Of a stretch of 64,000 nucleotides of DNA, positions 9,289 through 20,001 are shown one piece after another. The DNA is from Pseudomonas fluorescens (lineage in GTDB: Bacteria; Pseudomonadota; Gammaproteobacteria; Pseudomonadales; Pseudomonadaceae): NCBI RefSeq assembly GCF_001648775.1, contig NZ_LVEJ01000001.1, positions 528,761 to 592,760 of the forward strand, read 5' to 3'. A program made the position numbers and the translations under genes. Each line of letters begins with the position of its first letter. Within the stretch, counting starts at the first letter, position 1. Under the pieces are notes generated by a model. The model did no database searches and was not told the origin of the DNA. It saw only the letters and a program-made list of their open reading frames with translations.

Positions 9289-10218
9289 TTACAACGATTC
9301 CAGGCACCCGACCAGATCGTTACCCAACTTTTCCAGCACCTGCTCATAGCCCTGAGCCGTCGCCGGGGTGTACCCGCCCAACGCATCCAGTTCAGCCAGT
9401 TTCACCGGCAGGCCAGCGACCAAGGTTTCGGCCAAGCGCGGACGCAACGGCGGCTCGCTGAACACACAAGTCTTGCCCACTTCCTGCAAACGCTTGCGCA
9501 TTGCTGCGACATGTTGCGCGCCCGGCTGCACTTCAGCGGCCACGCTGAACACTCCGGTGTGCTTCAGGCCGTAAGCCTCTTCAAAGTAATCAAACGCCTC
9601 GTGAAAGACGAAGTACGGCTTGCCTTCAACACTGGCCAAACGCTGCTTCAAGCGCAGATCCAGTGCATCCAGACGCTGATCAAACGCCTTGGCGTTGCTC
9701 TGATAACGCTCGGCGTTGGCAGGATCAGCGGCGCTGAGGTCTGCGGCCATTTTGTCGGCGATTACCCGCGCATTGACCGGCGATAACCACAAATGCGCAT
9801 CCAGCGTGCCCGGGCGGTGATCGTGATCATGCTCGTCGGCGTCTTCGGCGTGGGAATGGCTGTCTTCAGCGAAACGCCGCAGCTTCATCCCCGGCAGATC
9901 CTGCACGGCGACGCTCGGCAGCGTACGACCGTTCAGCACACGCGGCAGGAAACCTTCCATGTCCGGACCGATCCAGTAGAGCAGATCCACCGACTGCACC
10001 TTCCGTACGTCGGATGGCCGCAGGGCGTAATTATGCGGCGAGGCACCCGGCGGCAGCAGCACTTCAGGAATCGCCACGCCGTCCTGCACGGCCGCTGCAA
10101 TCAGCTGCAACGGTTTGATGCTGGTGAGGACTTTGACCTCGGCCTGAGCCGAACCGATCAGCAGAAAACTGGCGACAAAAGCCACAAAAACAGAAAAAAG
10201 TCGGGACACGATGACCAC
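9289..10218 (-). CDS. znuA: Zinc ABC transporter periplasmic binding protein ZnuA
   Basis: 309 residues: signal peptide (about 1-26, ending AQA), then a cluster A-I metal-binding protein fold. Features are PPGASPHNYALRPSD (metal-binding His), a His/Asp-rich loop HSHAEDADEHDHDH near 120-135 that is typical of zinc-specific members, LDAHLWLSP, and VFHEAFDYFEEAYGL. It captures zinc for ZnuBC. It is divergent from zur-znuC-znuB across a 57 bp gap with a candidate Zur operator, so it is expected to be repressed when zinc is plentiful. Confidence 0.94.
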   Translation of the reverse strand: MVIVSRLFSVFVAFVASFLLIGSAQAEVKVLTSIKPLQLIAAAVQDGVAIPEVLLPPGASPHNYALRPSDVRKVQSVDLLYWIGPDMEGFLPRVLNGRTLPSVAVQDLPGMKLRRFAEDSHSHAEDADEHDHDHRPGTLDAHLWLSPVNARVIADKMAADLSAADPANAERYQSNAKAFDQRLDALDLRLKQRLASVEGKPYFVFHEAFDYFEEAYGLKHTGVFSVAAEVQPGAQHVAAMRKRLQEVGKTCVFSEPPLRPRLAETLVAGLPVKLAELDALGGYTPATAQGYEQVLEKLGNDLVGCLESL

Positions 10219-10236
10219 TCAAGGAGGCGAGAACGG

Positions 10237-10249
10237 GTAACATAATAAC
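10237..10249. promoter_or_regulatory. Candidate Zur operator between znuA and zur
   Basis: The motif GTAACATAATAAC lies in the 57 bp gap between divergent znuA and zur. It resembles the Zur box core GTTATA-N-TATAAC and is placed to control both directions. The match is only partial, so the assignment leans on the flanking genes. Confidence 0.5.
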
Positions 10250-10275
10250 GTCTCTATCAAAACTCGTCGCCGCCC

Positions 10276-10757
10276 ATGCCTATTACACCGATTGCCAGCC
10301 GTCCCCACGACCACTCTCATTGCGTGCACAGCGCTTTGTCCGAGGCCGATACCTTGTGCGCCCAGAAAGGCTTGCGCCTGACCGCGTTGCGCCGCCGGGT
10401 GCTGGAACTGGTGTGGCAGAGCCACAAGCCGCTGGGCGCCTACGACATTCTCGCCGTGCTGAGCGAGCAGGACGGCCGCCGCGCCGCGCCGCCGACCGTT
10501 TATCGCGCACTGGATTTCCTGTTGGAAAACGGCCTGGTGCACCGCATCTCCTCGCTCAACGCCTTCGTCGGCTGCGTACACCCGGAGCACGCGCATCAGG
10601 GCCAGTTCCTGATTTGCCGCGATTGCCACGCCGCCATTGAACTTGAGCAAAAAGTGATCAGCGACGCGATCATCAACAGCGCCAAGGACGTCGGTTTCAT
10701 TGTCGAAGCGCAGACCGTCGAAGTCGTCGGCCTGTGCTCCGGTTGCCAGGGGGCTTG

Positions 10758-10758
<1 letters not shown>
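10276..10758 (+). CDS. zur: Zinc uptake regulator Zur (Fur family)
   Basis: 160 residues. It has an N-terminal winged-helix domain ([45 protein letters not shown]) and a C-terminal dimerisation/metal domain with [25 protein letters not shown] and a closing LCSGC pair. The CRDC and CSGC cysteines form the structural zinc site of Zur/Fur proteins. Its stop TGA overlaps the ATG of znuC (TGATG), so regulator and transporter genes form one operon. It represses znu genes when zinc is bound. Confidence 0.93.
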
Positions 10759-11535
<777 letters not shown>

Positions 11536-11543
<8 letters not shown>

Positions 11544-12324
11544 TTTTCTGTTGTATGCCCTGCTTGCAGGTCTGGCGCTGGCGCTGGTGGCCGGGCCGCT
11601 CGGTTCGTTTGTCGTCTGGCGGCGCATGGCCTATTTCGGCGACACCCTGTCCCACGCCGCGCTGCTGGGTGTGGCGCTGGGCTTTTTGCTGGATGTCAGC
11701 CCGACCGTTGCGGTCACCGTTGGCTGCCTGCTGTTGGCGGTTTTGCTGGTGACCCTGCAACAGCGTCAACCGCTGGCGTCTGACACGCTTTTGGGAATTC
11801 TCGCACCGAGCACGCTCTCTCTCGGCCTGGTGGTACTAAGCTTCATGCATGAAGTGCGGATCGACCTGATGGCCTACCTGTTCGGCGACCTGCTGGCGAT
11901 CAGCCCGACCGATCTGGCGTGGATCCTCGGTGGCAGCGCGGCGGTGCTGGTGTTGCTGGTGACGCTGTGGCGGCCATTGCTGGCGATTACCGTGCACGAA
12001 GAGCTGGCCAAGGTTGAGGGCCTGCCGGTGGCGGGCCTGCGCATGGCACTGATGCTGTTGATTGCGGTGGTGATCGCGGTGGCGATGAAAATCGTCGGTG
12101 TATTGCTGATTACGTCGCTGTTGATCATCCCGGCGGCTGCGGCACAGCGTCACGCCCGCTCGCCGGAGCAGATGGCCGTGGGCGCGAGCCTGCTGGGCAT
12201 GCTCGCCGTGTGTGGCGGGCTGGCGCTTTCGTGGTTCAAGGACACCCCGGCGGGGCCGTCAATCGTTGTGACGGCGGCCGCACTGTTTCTGCTGAGTTTT
12301 GTTCTGCCCCGCCGTGGGGTGTAG
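11536..12324 (+). CDS. znuB: Zinc ABC transporter permease ZnuB
   Basis: 262 residues from the ATG at 11536 ([18 protein letters not shown]), which overlaps the end of znuC. It is a highly hydrophobic protein with seven to eight predicted membrane segments and family motifs [21 protein letters not shown] near the N-terminus and [19 protein letters not shown] near the C-terminus. It forms the inner-membrane zinc channel with ZnuC and takes zinc from ZnuA. Confidence 0.94.
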
Positions 12325-12361
12325 ACTTGGCCGCTTTTTGCGCAAATAGAGAGTCGCAGGA

Positions 12362-13075
12362 ATGAAGCCGTTCGCCTCCCGTTATCTGCTCCTTGTCGCA
12401 TTTTCAGTGCTGCTGGGCGCCTGCCAAAGCACGCCGCCGGTGGCCGAAGCCCCCGATGCGCGGGCTACGGCCATCGCACAGCTGGAGCAAAGCCTGGCCA
12501 GCAGCGAACTGGCCACCGCCGAAGACCAATTGGCCGCTTTGCAGAAAGAAACCCCAAACGATCAATCCCTTGAGCAATACCAGCGGCAGCTTGCCGAAGC
12601 GTATTTGCGTCGCAGCCAGATCGTGCTGCAGAAAGGTGATGTGAATGCCGCCGCCACCGCATTGAGCCGTGCCCGTGCGTTGATGCCGAAAGCGCCGGCG
12701 CTGACCGGTGGTGTTAACGGTGCAATTACCGAAGCGCGCAAGGCTGAGCTGGAAAAGGCGGAAGCAGCGCTGTTGGCAGCTGAAGCCAAGCCGAAAGCCA
12801 AGGTGATCGATCCGACTGCCGAAAGCACCACGGTTGCGTTGAACATCACTGATAGCCGCAAACTTCGCCGTCAACTGGATGCGATCGCCGCTGATGTGGT
12901 GAATTATGAGTGTGGGGTGACGATTCAGGCACCACGGACGAATGACTATCCATGGTTGGCGACGTTGCTGACCAAGCGTGTGAAGAAGTTGAATCCGGAT
13001 TTTGATCTGAAGATTGTGAAGCAGACCGTACGCACCGTACCGGCGCAGATGGTTCTGAGTCCGCGTAAACCCTAA
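12362..13075 (+). CDS. Predicted lipoprotein (PA5502-like), function unknown
   Basis: 237 residues with a lipoprotein signal: basic start, hydrophobic stretch and lipobox LLGAC with Cys at about 21. The middle (40-140) is helical and TPR-like in feel (repeated Ala/Leu/Glu-rich pairs such as AEDQLAALQKETPNDQSLEQYQ). The C-terminal half is a more compact domain with a single Cys (VVNYECGVTIQ). It lies 37 bp after znuB, as PA5502 does in P. aeruginosa, but zinc involvement is not shown by any motif. Confidence 0.8.
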   Translation: MKPFASRYLLLVAFSVLLGACQSTPPVAEAPDARATAIAQLEQSLASSELATAEDQLAALQKETPNDQSLEQYQRQLAEAYLRRSQIVLQKGDVNAAATALSRARALMPKAPALTGGVNGAITEARKAELEKAEAALLAAEAKPKAKVIDPTAESTTVALNITDSRKLRRQLDAIAADVVNYECGVTIQAPRTNDYPWLATLLTKRVKKLNPDFDLKIVKQTVRTVPAQMVLSPRKP

Positions 13076-13098
13076 AAAGCTTCGTCGGAACGCCGCCC

Positions 13099-13189
13099 GG
13101 AGCAAGCTCGCTCCCACATTTGATCTCGGTCTGACACAAAATCTGTGATCAACCATATCCCTTGTGGGAGCGAGCTTGCTCGCGAAAGC
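13099..13189. repeat. REPIN between the lipoprotein gene and katE
   Basis: Left arm GGAGCAAGCTCGCTCCCACA and right arm TGTGGGAGCGAGCTTGCTCG face each other over an AT-richer spacer. The left arm has lost the usual CTTTCGCGAG end, so this copy is partly decayed. It shares the AAGCTCGC subtype with the 9.2 kb copy and lies between convergent genes. Confidence 0.9.
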
Positions 13190-13211
13190 GTCCTTTCAAC
13201 CAACGAAGATC

Positions 13212-15356
13212 TTAAGCTGGAATGGCCTTCGCCTTAGGCTCCCGATCCCAAACCCGATGCTGCCCGATCGCCGTAAAGAACGGCTTGGTCAACGCCGGCA
13301 CATCCTTGCCCTGCAGCAACCCCGCATCCGCTTCCAGTTTCAGCAGATCCTGCAACTGCTTGGCATCCCCGTGTAGCGCAATCGCCTTCAAATGCTTGTA
13401 CGCCTCCAGCAGGTAATGCAACGCCACACCATCGCCGCTCAATGCCTTGATCGACGCCGCGCCACCCGGCACAAACACCGCATCGAAGATCACCGATGGC
13501 ATGCCTTCCATCGAGGCGTCCACTGGCAGGCTTTTGCCGTCCGCTGTTTTCACCGGCGCCGAAGTCGGCCCCAGTAACTTGGCATGCGCACCTTCAGCCG
13601 CCAATGCTTTCTTCATCGCATCAATCGCCGCACCATCGACGCCGTTAGCCACTAGAATGGCCACTTTTCGCGTCTTGATATTCTCTGGCAACAGGTTCGC
13701 CTGGCTCAACGCCGGCGAATGATCGAAAGACACCTTACGTACATCCACCGTGCCTTTGCTCGGCGCCGGCAGACCCAGGTTGGCCGCCACACGCTTGGCC
13801 AGTTCCAGATCGATGTTGGCCAGAATCTCGTTCACTTCCCGTGCACGGATATGCTCACGCTCCACCTTGCCCAACTCAAAGCTGTAGGCGGCAATGATGT
13901 GCTCCTTCTCGTGATCGCTCATGCTGTTGAAGAACAGAGTCGCCTGAGAGAAGTGATCGCTGAACGATTCGCTGCGCTGGCGGATCTTGTTCGCATCGAT
14001 GCGCTCTGGATAACTCTCGAAACCTCCATCCTGCGCAGCTGGCGGCGTTTCTTTCGGCCAGCCACCATCAATCGAGTTCGGCTCGTAAGAGGCACGGCCC
14101 TTGTCGATCACCGTGCGGTGTTGCGCATCACGCTGGCCATTGTGGAACGGCGCCACCGGGCGGTTGATCGGCAGCTCATGAAAGTTCGGCCCGCCGAGTC
14201 GGCTGATTTGCGTGTCGGTGTAGGAAAACAGCCGACCTTGCAACAGCGGGTCATTCGAGAAGTCGATGCCCGGCACGATGTGGCCAGGGCAGAACGCAAC
14301 CTGCTCGGTCTCGGCAAAGAAGTTGTCCGGGTTGCGGTTCAACGTCATTTTGCCCAGCGGGGTGATCGGCACGATTTCTTCGGGGATCAGCTTGGTCGGG
14401 TCGAGGATGTCGAAATCGAAGTCGTGCTCGTTTTCCTCCTCGATGATCTGCACACCGAGTTCCCATTCCGGGTAGTCGCCCATCTCGATCGCTTCCCAGA
14501 GGTCGCGACGGTGGTAGTCAGTGTCTTTGCCGGCAAGCTTCTGCGCCTCGTCCCACACCAGCGAGCAAGTGCCGGCAGTAGGGCGCCAGTGGAATTTGAC
14601 GAAGCGCGATTTGCCTTCAGCGTTGATCAGCCGGAAGGTGTGCACGCCGAAGCCCTGCATGCTGCGCAGGCTTTTCGGAATGGCCCGGTCGGACATCGCC
14701 CAGATGACCATGTGTGCCGACTCCGGCACCAGCGAGACGAAATCCCAGAAGGTGTCGTGGGCCGAGCCGCCAGTCGGGATTTCATTGTGCGGCTCAGGTT
14801 TCACCGCATGGACGAAGTCGGGAAACTTGATCGCGTCCTGAATGAAAAACACCGGCATGTTGTTGCCGACCAGGTCGAAGTTGCCTTCATCGGTGAAGAA
14901 CTTCACCGCGAAGCCACGCACGTCACGCACGGTATCGCCGGAACCACGCGGGCCCTGCACCGTGGAAAAGCGCACGAACACCGGCGTCTTTTTCCCCGGA
15001 TCCTGTAGGAACCCGGCCTTGGTCAGCGTCGAATGGTTCTCGTAGGCTTGAAAGAAACCATGGGCGCCAGTGCCGCGCGCGTGGACGATGCGTTCCGGGA
15101 TCCGCTCATGGTCAAAATGCGTGATTTTTTCCCGCATGATGAAGTCTTCAAGCAACGATGGTCCGCGCGGGCCGGCCTTGAGGGTGTTCTGGTTGTCGGC
15201 AACCTTGACCCCCTGATTGGTGCGCAGCGCTTGGCCGGTGGCATCGGAGCGGAATTTTTCGAGGCTATCGAGTTTGGCGTTGGTGTTGGTGTTGGCGCGA
15301 TCCGGGGTATCGGTTCCGGCCATCTGGCTTTTATCGGTCGTAGGCTTCTTGCTCAT
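13212..15356 (-). CDS. katE: Large-subunit clade 2 catalase (HPII, KatE)
   Basis: 714 residues from the ATG at 15356 ([11 protein letters not shown]), preceded by a GAGGAG ribosome site 9 bp upstream; a longer in-frame extension to 15437 has no such site. It has the catalytic His region [33 protein letters not shown], and the proximal heme Tyr motif [14 protein letters not shown]. The extra C-terminal domain (about 560-714, starting [12 protein letters not shown]) is the flavodoxin/class I amidotransferase-like domain that marks large catalases. It breaks hydrogen peroxide to water and oxygen and is usually stationary-phase induced. Confidence 0.95.
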   Translation of the reverse strand: MSKKPTTDKSQMAGTDTPDRANTNTNAKLDSLEKFRSDATGQALRTNQGVKVADNQNTLKAGPRGPSLLEDFIMREKITHFDHERIPERIVHARGTGAHGFFQAYENHSTLTKAGFLQDPGKKTPVFVRFSTVQGPRGSGDTVRDVRGFAVKFFTDEGNFDLVGNNMPVFFIQDAIKFPDFVHAVKPEPHNEIPTGGSAHDTFWDFVSLVPESAHMVIWAMSDRAIPKSLRSMQGFGVHTFRLINAEGKSRFVKFHWRPTAGTCSLVWDEAQKLAGKDTDYHRRDLWEAIEMGDYPEWELGVQIIEEENEHDFDFDILDPTKLIPEEIVPITPLGKMTLNRNPDNFFAETEQVAFCPGHIVPGIDFSNDPLLQGRLFSYTDTQISRLGGPNFHELPINRPVAPFHNGQRDAQHRTVIDKGRASYEPNSIDGGWPKETPPAAQDGGFESYPERIDANKIRQRSESFSDHFSQATLFFNSMSDHEKEHIIAAYSFELGKVEREHIRAREVNEILANIDLELAKRVAANLGLPAPSKGTVDVRKVSFDHSPALSQANLLPENIKTRKVAILVANGVDGAAIDAMKKALAAEGAHAKLLGPTSAPVKTADGKSLPVDASMEGMPSVIFDAVFVPGGAASIKALSGDGVALHYLLEAYKHLKAIALHGDAKQLQDLLKLEADAGLLQGKDVPALTKPFFTAIGQHRVWDREPKAKAIPA

Positions 15357-15619
15357 CAGTCGTAAACTCCTCGGTTGACCCCGATGCTTGCCGGGGACTC
15401 TTGAGTGGTTCCCAGGCACGGCACCCAGGGTTTTCAAGTCGCTTACTTAGTGACTGATGGGCTGCTTTGGACGTTCCTTTTTTATGACCTTTGATCTTGT
15501 TATTGCTAAATCGAAGGTTAGTTACGAAATAAATGCTAAGAACCTCTATACGGACAGGCTAAAATGCGCGCCCGGCTAACCGCTGATCCTTTTCTAACGC
15601 GCCCCACAAGGTTCGCTAC

Positions 15620-16627
15620 GTGATCGAGTTTCAAAACGTCCACAAGACTTACCGCGTCGCCGGTAAGGACATTCCCGCGCTGCACCCGACCAGTCTCTCT
15701 ATCGAGAACGGGCAGGTGTTCGGCCTGATCGGCCATTCCGGCGCGGGCAAAAGTACCCTGCTGCGTCTGATCAATCGCCTGGAAGACTCCAGCGGCGGCA
15801 AGATCTTCGTCGACGGCGAAGAAGTCACCGCGCTGGACGCCAACGGCCTGCGCCGTTTCCGCCAGCAAGTCGGGATGATCTTCCAGCACTTCAACCTGCT
15901 CGCCTCCAAGACTGTGGCCGACAACGTTGCGTTGCCGTTGACCCTGGCTGGCGAACTGTCGACCAGTGAGATCGACCAGCGTGTCGCCGAGTTGCTGGCG
16001 CGGGTCGGTCTGTCCGACCACGCCAAGAAATACCCGGCGCAATTGTCCGGCGGCCAGAAGCAGCGCGTCGGCATCGCCCGCGCCCTGGCGACCAAGCCGA
16101 AGATTCTGCTGTGCGACGAGGCCACCAGTGCCCTCGACCCGCAGACCACCGCGTCGGTTTTGCAACTGTTGGCCGAGATCAACCGCGAACTGAAACTGAC
16201 CATCGTCCTGATCACCCACGAGATGGATGTGATCCGTCGCGTCTGTGATCAAGTGGCGGTGATGGACGCTGGCGTGATCGTCGAGCAAGGTTCGGTGGCC
16301 GATGTGTTCCTGCATCCCAAGCACCCGACCACCAAGCGCTTCGTTCAGGAAAGCGAGCAGATCGACGAAAGCGAACAGCGCGATGATTTCGCTCACGTGC
16401 CGGGGCGCATCGTGCGTCTGACCTTCCAGGGCGAAGCGACCTACGCGCCGCTGCTCGGTACCGTCGCCCGCGAAACCGGCGTCGACTACAGCATCCTCGC
16501 CGGTCGTATCGACCGCATCAAAGACATTCCGTACGGGCAATTGACCCTCGCCGTCACCGGTGGCGACATGGAAGCGGCTTTCGCCCGCTTCACCGCCGCT
16601 GACGTTCACATGGAGGTATTGCGCTAA
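15620..16627 (+). CDS. metN: Methionine ABC transporter ATPase MetN
   Basis: 335 residues starting at GTG 15620 ([21 protein letters not shown]), with AAGG 8 bp upstream. It has Walker [11 protein letters not shown]-loop, signature LSGGQKQR, Walker [15 protein letters not shown]-loop LITHEMDVI, and a C-terminal NIL (ACT-like) domain from about 255 that in MetN senses internal methionine. The stop overlaps the ATG of metI (TAATG). It drives uptake of D/L-methionine with MetI and MetQ (PA5503-PA5505 equivalents). Confidence 0.94.
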   Translation: MIEFQNVHKTYRVAGKDIPALHPTSLSIENGQVFGLIGHSGAGKSTLLRLINRLEDSSGGKIFVDGEEVTALDANGLRRFRQQVGMIFQHFNLLASKTVADNVALPLTLAGELSTSEIDQRVAELLARVGLSDHAKKYPAQLSGGQKQRVGIARALATKPKILLCDEATSALDPQTTASVLQLLAEINRELKLTIVLITHEMDVIRRVCDQVAVMDAGVIVEQGSVADVFLHPKHPTTKRFVQESEQIDESEQRDDFAHVPGRIVRLTFQGEATYAPLLGTVARETGVDYSILAGRIDRIKDIPYGQLTLAVTGGDMEAAFARFTAADVHMEVLR

Positions 16628-17301
16628 TGGAAGACCTGATCAGTTTCTTCACCAACATCGACTGGTACGAAATCTGGCTGGCCACTGGCGACACGATGCT
16701 GATGCTCGGTGGTTCGCTGCTGTTCACCGTGCTGCTCGGCCTGCCGCTGGGCGTGTTGCTGTTCCTCTGCAGCCCGCGTCAGTTGCTGGAAAGCCGTGGC
16801 CTCTATGCGTTCATGTCGCTGGCGGTGAACATCCTGCGTTCGCTGCCGTTCATTATTCTGTTGATCGTGATGATCCCGTTCACCGTGCTGATCACCGGCA
16901 CGTCGCTGGGCGTGGCCGGTGCGATTCCGCCGTTGGTCGTCGGTGCGACGCCGTTCTTCGCGCGTCTGGTGGAAACCGCGCTGCGTGAAGTCGATCGCGG
17001 CATCATCGAAGCGACCCAGTCGATGGGCGCGACCACGCGGCAGATCATCGTCAACGCCTTGCTGCCGGAAGCCCGCCCGGGCATCTTTGCGGCGATTACG
17101 GTGACGGCGATTACACTGGTGTCCTACACGGCGATGGCCGGTGTGGTCGGCGCCGGTGGGTTGGGTGACCTGGCGATCCGTTTCGGCTACCAGCGTTTCC
17201 AGACCGACGTGATGATCGTCACCGTGGTGTTGCTGCTGATTCTGGTGCAAGTGCTGCAGATGGTCGGTGATCGACTGGTCGTGCATTTCTCGCGCAAATA
17301 A
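16627..17301 (+). CDS. metI: Methionine ABC transporter permease MetI
   Basis: 224 residues with five to six hydrophobic segments and the permease EAA loop in GIIEATQSMGATTRQIIVNALLPEARPG (about 120-147), where the ATPase docks. The start overlaps the metN stop. It is an inner-membrane partner of MetN; metQ follows after 77 bp. Confidence 0.94.
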   Translation: MEDLISFFTNIDWYEIWLATGDTMLMLGGSLLFTVLLGLPLGVLLFLCSPRQLLESRGLYAFMSLAVNILRSLPFIILLIVMIPFTVLITGTSLGVAGAIPPLVVGATPFFARLVETALREVDRGIIEATQSMGATTRQIIVNALLPEARPGIFAAITVTAITLVSYTAMAGVVGAGGLGDLAIRFGYQRFQTDVMIVTVVLLLILVQVLQMVGDRLVVHFSRK

Positions 17302-17378
17302 CCGGTTTTTGTAATCAAGAGATGAGCCGGCCATTCGCTGGCAGGCGCCAGAGGGGCGCCTCATAAGGAGTTAGCTGA

Positions 17379-18149
17379 ATGAAAAAACTGATCGCTGCTT
17401 TTGCTGCCGTTGCAGCATTCTCGGCCCACGCCGAAACCCTGACCGTTGCTGCCACCCCGGTGCCGCACGCAGAAATCCTCGAATTCGTGAAGCCAGCGCT
17501 GGCCAAAGAAGGCGTGGAACTGAAGGTCAAGGTCTTCACCGACTACATTCAGCCGAACGTACAGGTCGCGGAAAAGCGTCTGGACGCCAACTTCTTCCAG
17601 CACCAGCCGTATCTGGATGAGTTCAACAAGGCCAAGGGCACCAATCTGGTGGCTGTGACCGGCGTGCACCTGGAGCCGCTGGGCGCTTACTCGAGCAAGC
17701 TCAAGGATCTGAAGGATCTGCCAAGCGGCGCTAACGTGGTGATCCCGAACGACGCCACCAACGGCGGCCGTGCGCTGTTGCTGCTGGCCAAGGCTGGCGT
17801 GATCACGCTGAAGGACCCGACCAACATCCTGTCGACCGTCAAAGACATCGCGACCAACCCGAAGGACCTGAAAATCCGTGAACTGGAAGCCGCGACCATC
17901 CCGCGCGTGCTGACCCAGGTCGATCTGGCACTGATCAACACCAACTACGCGCTGGAAGCCAAGCTCGATCCGTCCAAGGATGCGCTGGTAATCGAAGGCA
18001 ACGACTCGCCGTACGTGAACATCCTCGTGTCCCGCCCGGACAACAAGGACAGCGACGCGATGCAGAAACTGGCTGCTGCCCTGCACAGCCCGGAAGTGAA
18101 GCAATTCATTACCGAGAAGTACAAAGGTGCGGTATTGCCGGCGTTCTGA
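17379..18149 (+). CDS. metQ: Methionine-binding protein MetQ (NlpA family)
   Basis: 256 residues: signal peptide MKKLIAAFAAVAAFSAHA then the NlpA fold (TVAATPVPHAEILEFVKP, DANFFQHQPYLDEFN, VVIPNDATNGGRALLLL, LINTNYALEA). The signal ends AHA-E with no lipobox Cys, so unlike E. coli MetQ it is probably a soluble periplasmic protein. A strong terminator follows at 18164. Confidence 0.93.
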   Translation: MKKLIAAFAAVAAFSAHAETLTVAATPVPHAEILEFVKPALAKEGVELKVKVFTDYIQPNVQVAEKRLDANFFQHQPYLDEFNKAKGTNLVAVTGVHLEPLGAYSSKLKDLKDLPSGANVVIPNDATNGGRALLLLAKAGVITLKDPTNILSTVKDIATNPKDLKIRELEAATIPRVLTQVDLALINTNYALEAKLDPSKDALVIEGNDSPYVNILVSRPDNKDSDAMQKLAAALHSPEVKQFITEKYKGAVLPAF

Positions 18150-18163
18150 TACGGGCTGCAATG

Positions 18164-18195
18164 AAAAAGGGGACGCCATGAGCGTCCCCTTTTTT
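18164..18195 (+). terminator. Rho-independent terminator of metNIQ
   Basis: A perfect stem AAAAAGGGGACGC / GCGTCCCCTTTTT around CATGA, ending in six T residues, 15 bp after the metQ stop. Confidence 0.93.
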
Positions 18196-18227
18196 GTGTC
18201 TGGTGTTTGGCTTTGGACCTGCTGTGA

Positions 18228-18455
18228 AGCTGCCCCTCACCCCAGCCCTCTCCCGAAGGAGAGGGGCCGATCGAGGTGTCTTGCGTTCTACATCGACCTG
18301 AAAGATCCAGTCGATTATGTATTCGGTACTGCACGTCGACCTGAACGATCTTGGCGATTATGGATTCAGCACAGCGCTTACAGGTCGGCGTATTGCTTCA
18401 GCATCCCCCAATCAGTCCCCTCTCCCTCTGGGAGAGGGCTAGGGTGAGGGGCTCT
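18228..18455. repeat. CT-rich paired extragenic repeat, copy 1
   Basis: The left arm CCCCTCACCCCAGCCCTCTC (from about 18234) with a short inner hairpin (CTCTCCCGAAGGAGAG) is mirrored by the right arm at about 18415-18452 (CCCCTCTCCCTCTGGGAGAG, then GGGCTAGGGTGAGGGG). The spacer has two related segments (TCGACCTGAAAGATCCAGTC and TCGACCTGAACGATCTTGGC). A similar arm pair occurs at 46086-46253. No gene lies here. This also marks the junction between PAO1 blocks PA5505 and PA0114. Confidence 0.8.
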
Positions 18456-18469
18456 TGGCTTTTGACCCA

Positions 18470-19105
18470 TCACTTGCGGTTAAGCATGACCGGCAACTGC
18501 GCAACCAGTTTGGCATTGTTCAACGGCGCCCGAATAAACCCGCGCTGAGTGCCATCCGGCCCGATCACCGCCAGATTCCCACTATGGTCCACCGTGTAAT
18601 TCGGCTTACTCGTATCCGCCGGAATAAACGGAATACTCACCGCATTCGCGACCTTCTGCAGCTCTTCAATCGAAGTCGGTGTCAGGCCGACAAACTGCGG
18701 ATCGAAGTAACCCAGATACTGCTTCAACTGCTTGGGGTTATCACGGTTAGGGTCAACGCTGACCAGCACGATCTGCAACTTGTCCACAGCGTCTTTCGGC
18801 AATTCACTCTTGATCTGCCGCAGCTGCGCCAGCGTGGTCGGGCAGATGTCCGGGCAGAAGGTGTAGCCGAAGAAGAGCAGGCTCCACTTACCTTTGAGCT
18901 CGTTGATCGCCACCGGTTTGCCGTCCTGATCGGTCATCGTCACGTCCGGCAGATTGCGGCTCTGCGGCAGCAGGATGATGCCGGCGTCGATCAGCGCCGT
19001 CGGATCGCCCTGGCCCTTGCCGCTCAGCACTTTGTTGACGGTCAGGCCGAGGATCAGCGCGATCACGGCGACGAGGATGAAGACGGTTTTCTGGGTTCGA
19101 GTCAT
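18470..19105 (-). CDS. sco: SCO1/SenC copper chaperone for cytochrome oxidase
   Basis: 211 residues from the ATG at 19105 ([12 protein letters not shown]); a longer frame runs antisense-like through cyoE and is not used. One N-terminal membrane anchor (7-24) precedes a thioredoxin-like domain with the copper-binding CXXXC in [12 protein letters not shown] (Cys84, Cys88) and the distal His in NYTVDHSG. It delivers copper to the CuA site of subunit II. The ATG overlaps the cyoE stop (ATGA). Confidence 0.93.
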   Translation of the reverse strand: MTRTQKTVFILVAVIALILGLTVNKVLSGKGQGDPTALIDAGIILLPQSRNLPDVTMTDQDGKPVAINELKGKWSLLFFGYTFCPDICPTTLAQLRQIKSELPKDAVDKLQIVLVSVDPNRDNPKQLKQYLGYFDPQFVGLTPTSIEELQKVANAVSIPFIPADTSKPNYTVDHSGNLAVIGPDGTQRGFIRAPLNNAKLVAQLPVMLNRK

Positions 19106-20001
19106 AGGTTCAACAGTAAGTAGTGGTCTACGAGCAGGGCGATGAACAACAGGAACAAGTACCAGATAGAGTACTTGAAGGTGTTGATCGCCGCGTGCGG
19201 CCGAGTGCCACGGTACAGCACCACGGCCCATTGCAGAAACCTTGCGCCCAGAGCGAGGGCGCAAACCAGGTAGAGCACGCCGCTCATGTGGATCACGTAC
19301 GGCAGCAGACTCACCGCCAGCAGCGCGAAGGTGTACAGCAGAATGTGCACTTTGGTGTAGTGCTCGCCGTGGGTGACCGGCAGCATCGGGATGTCGGCTT
19401 TGGCGTATTCCTCTTTGCGATGAATCGCCAGTGCCCAGAAGTGCGGCGGCGTCCAGGCGAAGATGATCAGCACCAGCAACAACGGTTCGGCGCTGACGTG
19501 GCCGGTGGCAGCTGTCCAGCCCAACAGAGGTGGGGCGGCGCCGGCGAGGCCACCGATGACGATGTTCTGCGGCGTCGCGCGTTTGAGAAAACCGGTGTAG
19601 ACCACCGCGTAACCGAGCAGCGAAGCGAGCGTCAGCCACGCCGTCAGCGGATTGGTGAACGTCAGCAACAAGGCCTGACCGAGCAGCGCCAGTACCAATG
19701 CAAACGTCAGCGCCGCCGCCGGCGAAACCCGTCCTTCAGCGAGCGGCCGTTTATGCGTGCGCGCCATCACCGCATCGATGCGCCGATCGACCACATGATT
19801 GACCGCTGCCGCGCCGCCGGCACACAGCGCAATCCCCAGATTGCCGAACACCAGCACCGTCCACGGCACCCCGGCGCGGGTCGCGAGGAACATGCCGACC
19901 AACGAGGTGATCAACATCAGCACCACGACTTTCGGTTTGGTCAGTTCCAGATAATCACGCCACAGCGCTTGGGCGGGACGTTCGCCAATCAGAATCGCCA
20001 C
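19102..20001 (-). CDS. cyoE: Protoheme IX farnesyltransferase (heme O synthase)
   Basis: 299 residues, multi-pass (about 8-9 segments) UbiA-family prenyltransferase. The Asp-rich substrate motifs are [20 protein letters not shown] (about 68-87) and the second loop around [16 protein letters not shown]. It converts heme B to heme O, the precursor of heme A made by the adjacent ctaA. It overlaps the upstream ctaA by 13 bp and the downstream sco by 4 bp. Confidence 0.95.
   Translation of the reverse strand: MAILIGERPAQALWRDYLELTKPKVVVLMLITSLVGMFLATRAGVPWTVLVFGNLGIALCAGGAAAVNHVVDRRIDAVMARTHKRPLAEGRVSPAAALTFALVLALLGQALLLTFTNPLTAWLTLASLLGYAVVYTGFLKRATPQNIVIGGLAGAAPPLLGWTAATGHVSAEPLLLVLIIFAWTPPHFWALAIHRKEEYAKADIPMLPVTHGEHYTKVHILLYTFALLAVSLLPYVIHMSGVLYLVCALALGARFLQWAVVLYRGTRPHAAINTFKYSIWYLFLLFIALLVDHYLLLNL

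Noticed and set aside
15357..15437. N-terminal extension of katE to 15437
   Set aside because: The extension has no ribosome site, whereas the ATG at 15356 has GAGGAG at the right distance and the N-terminus expected of the family.
18127..18548. Small plus-strand open frames after metQ
   Set aside because: They read through the metQ terminator and the CT-rich repeat and have no ribosome site.
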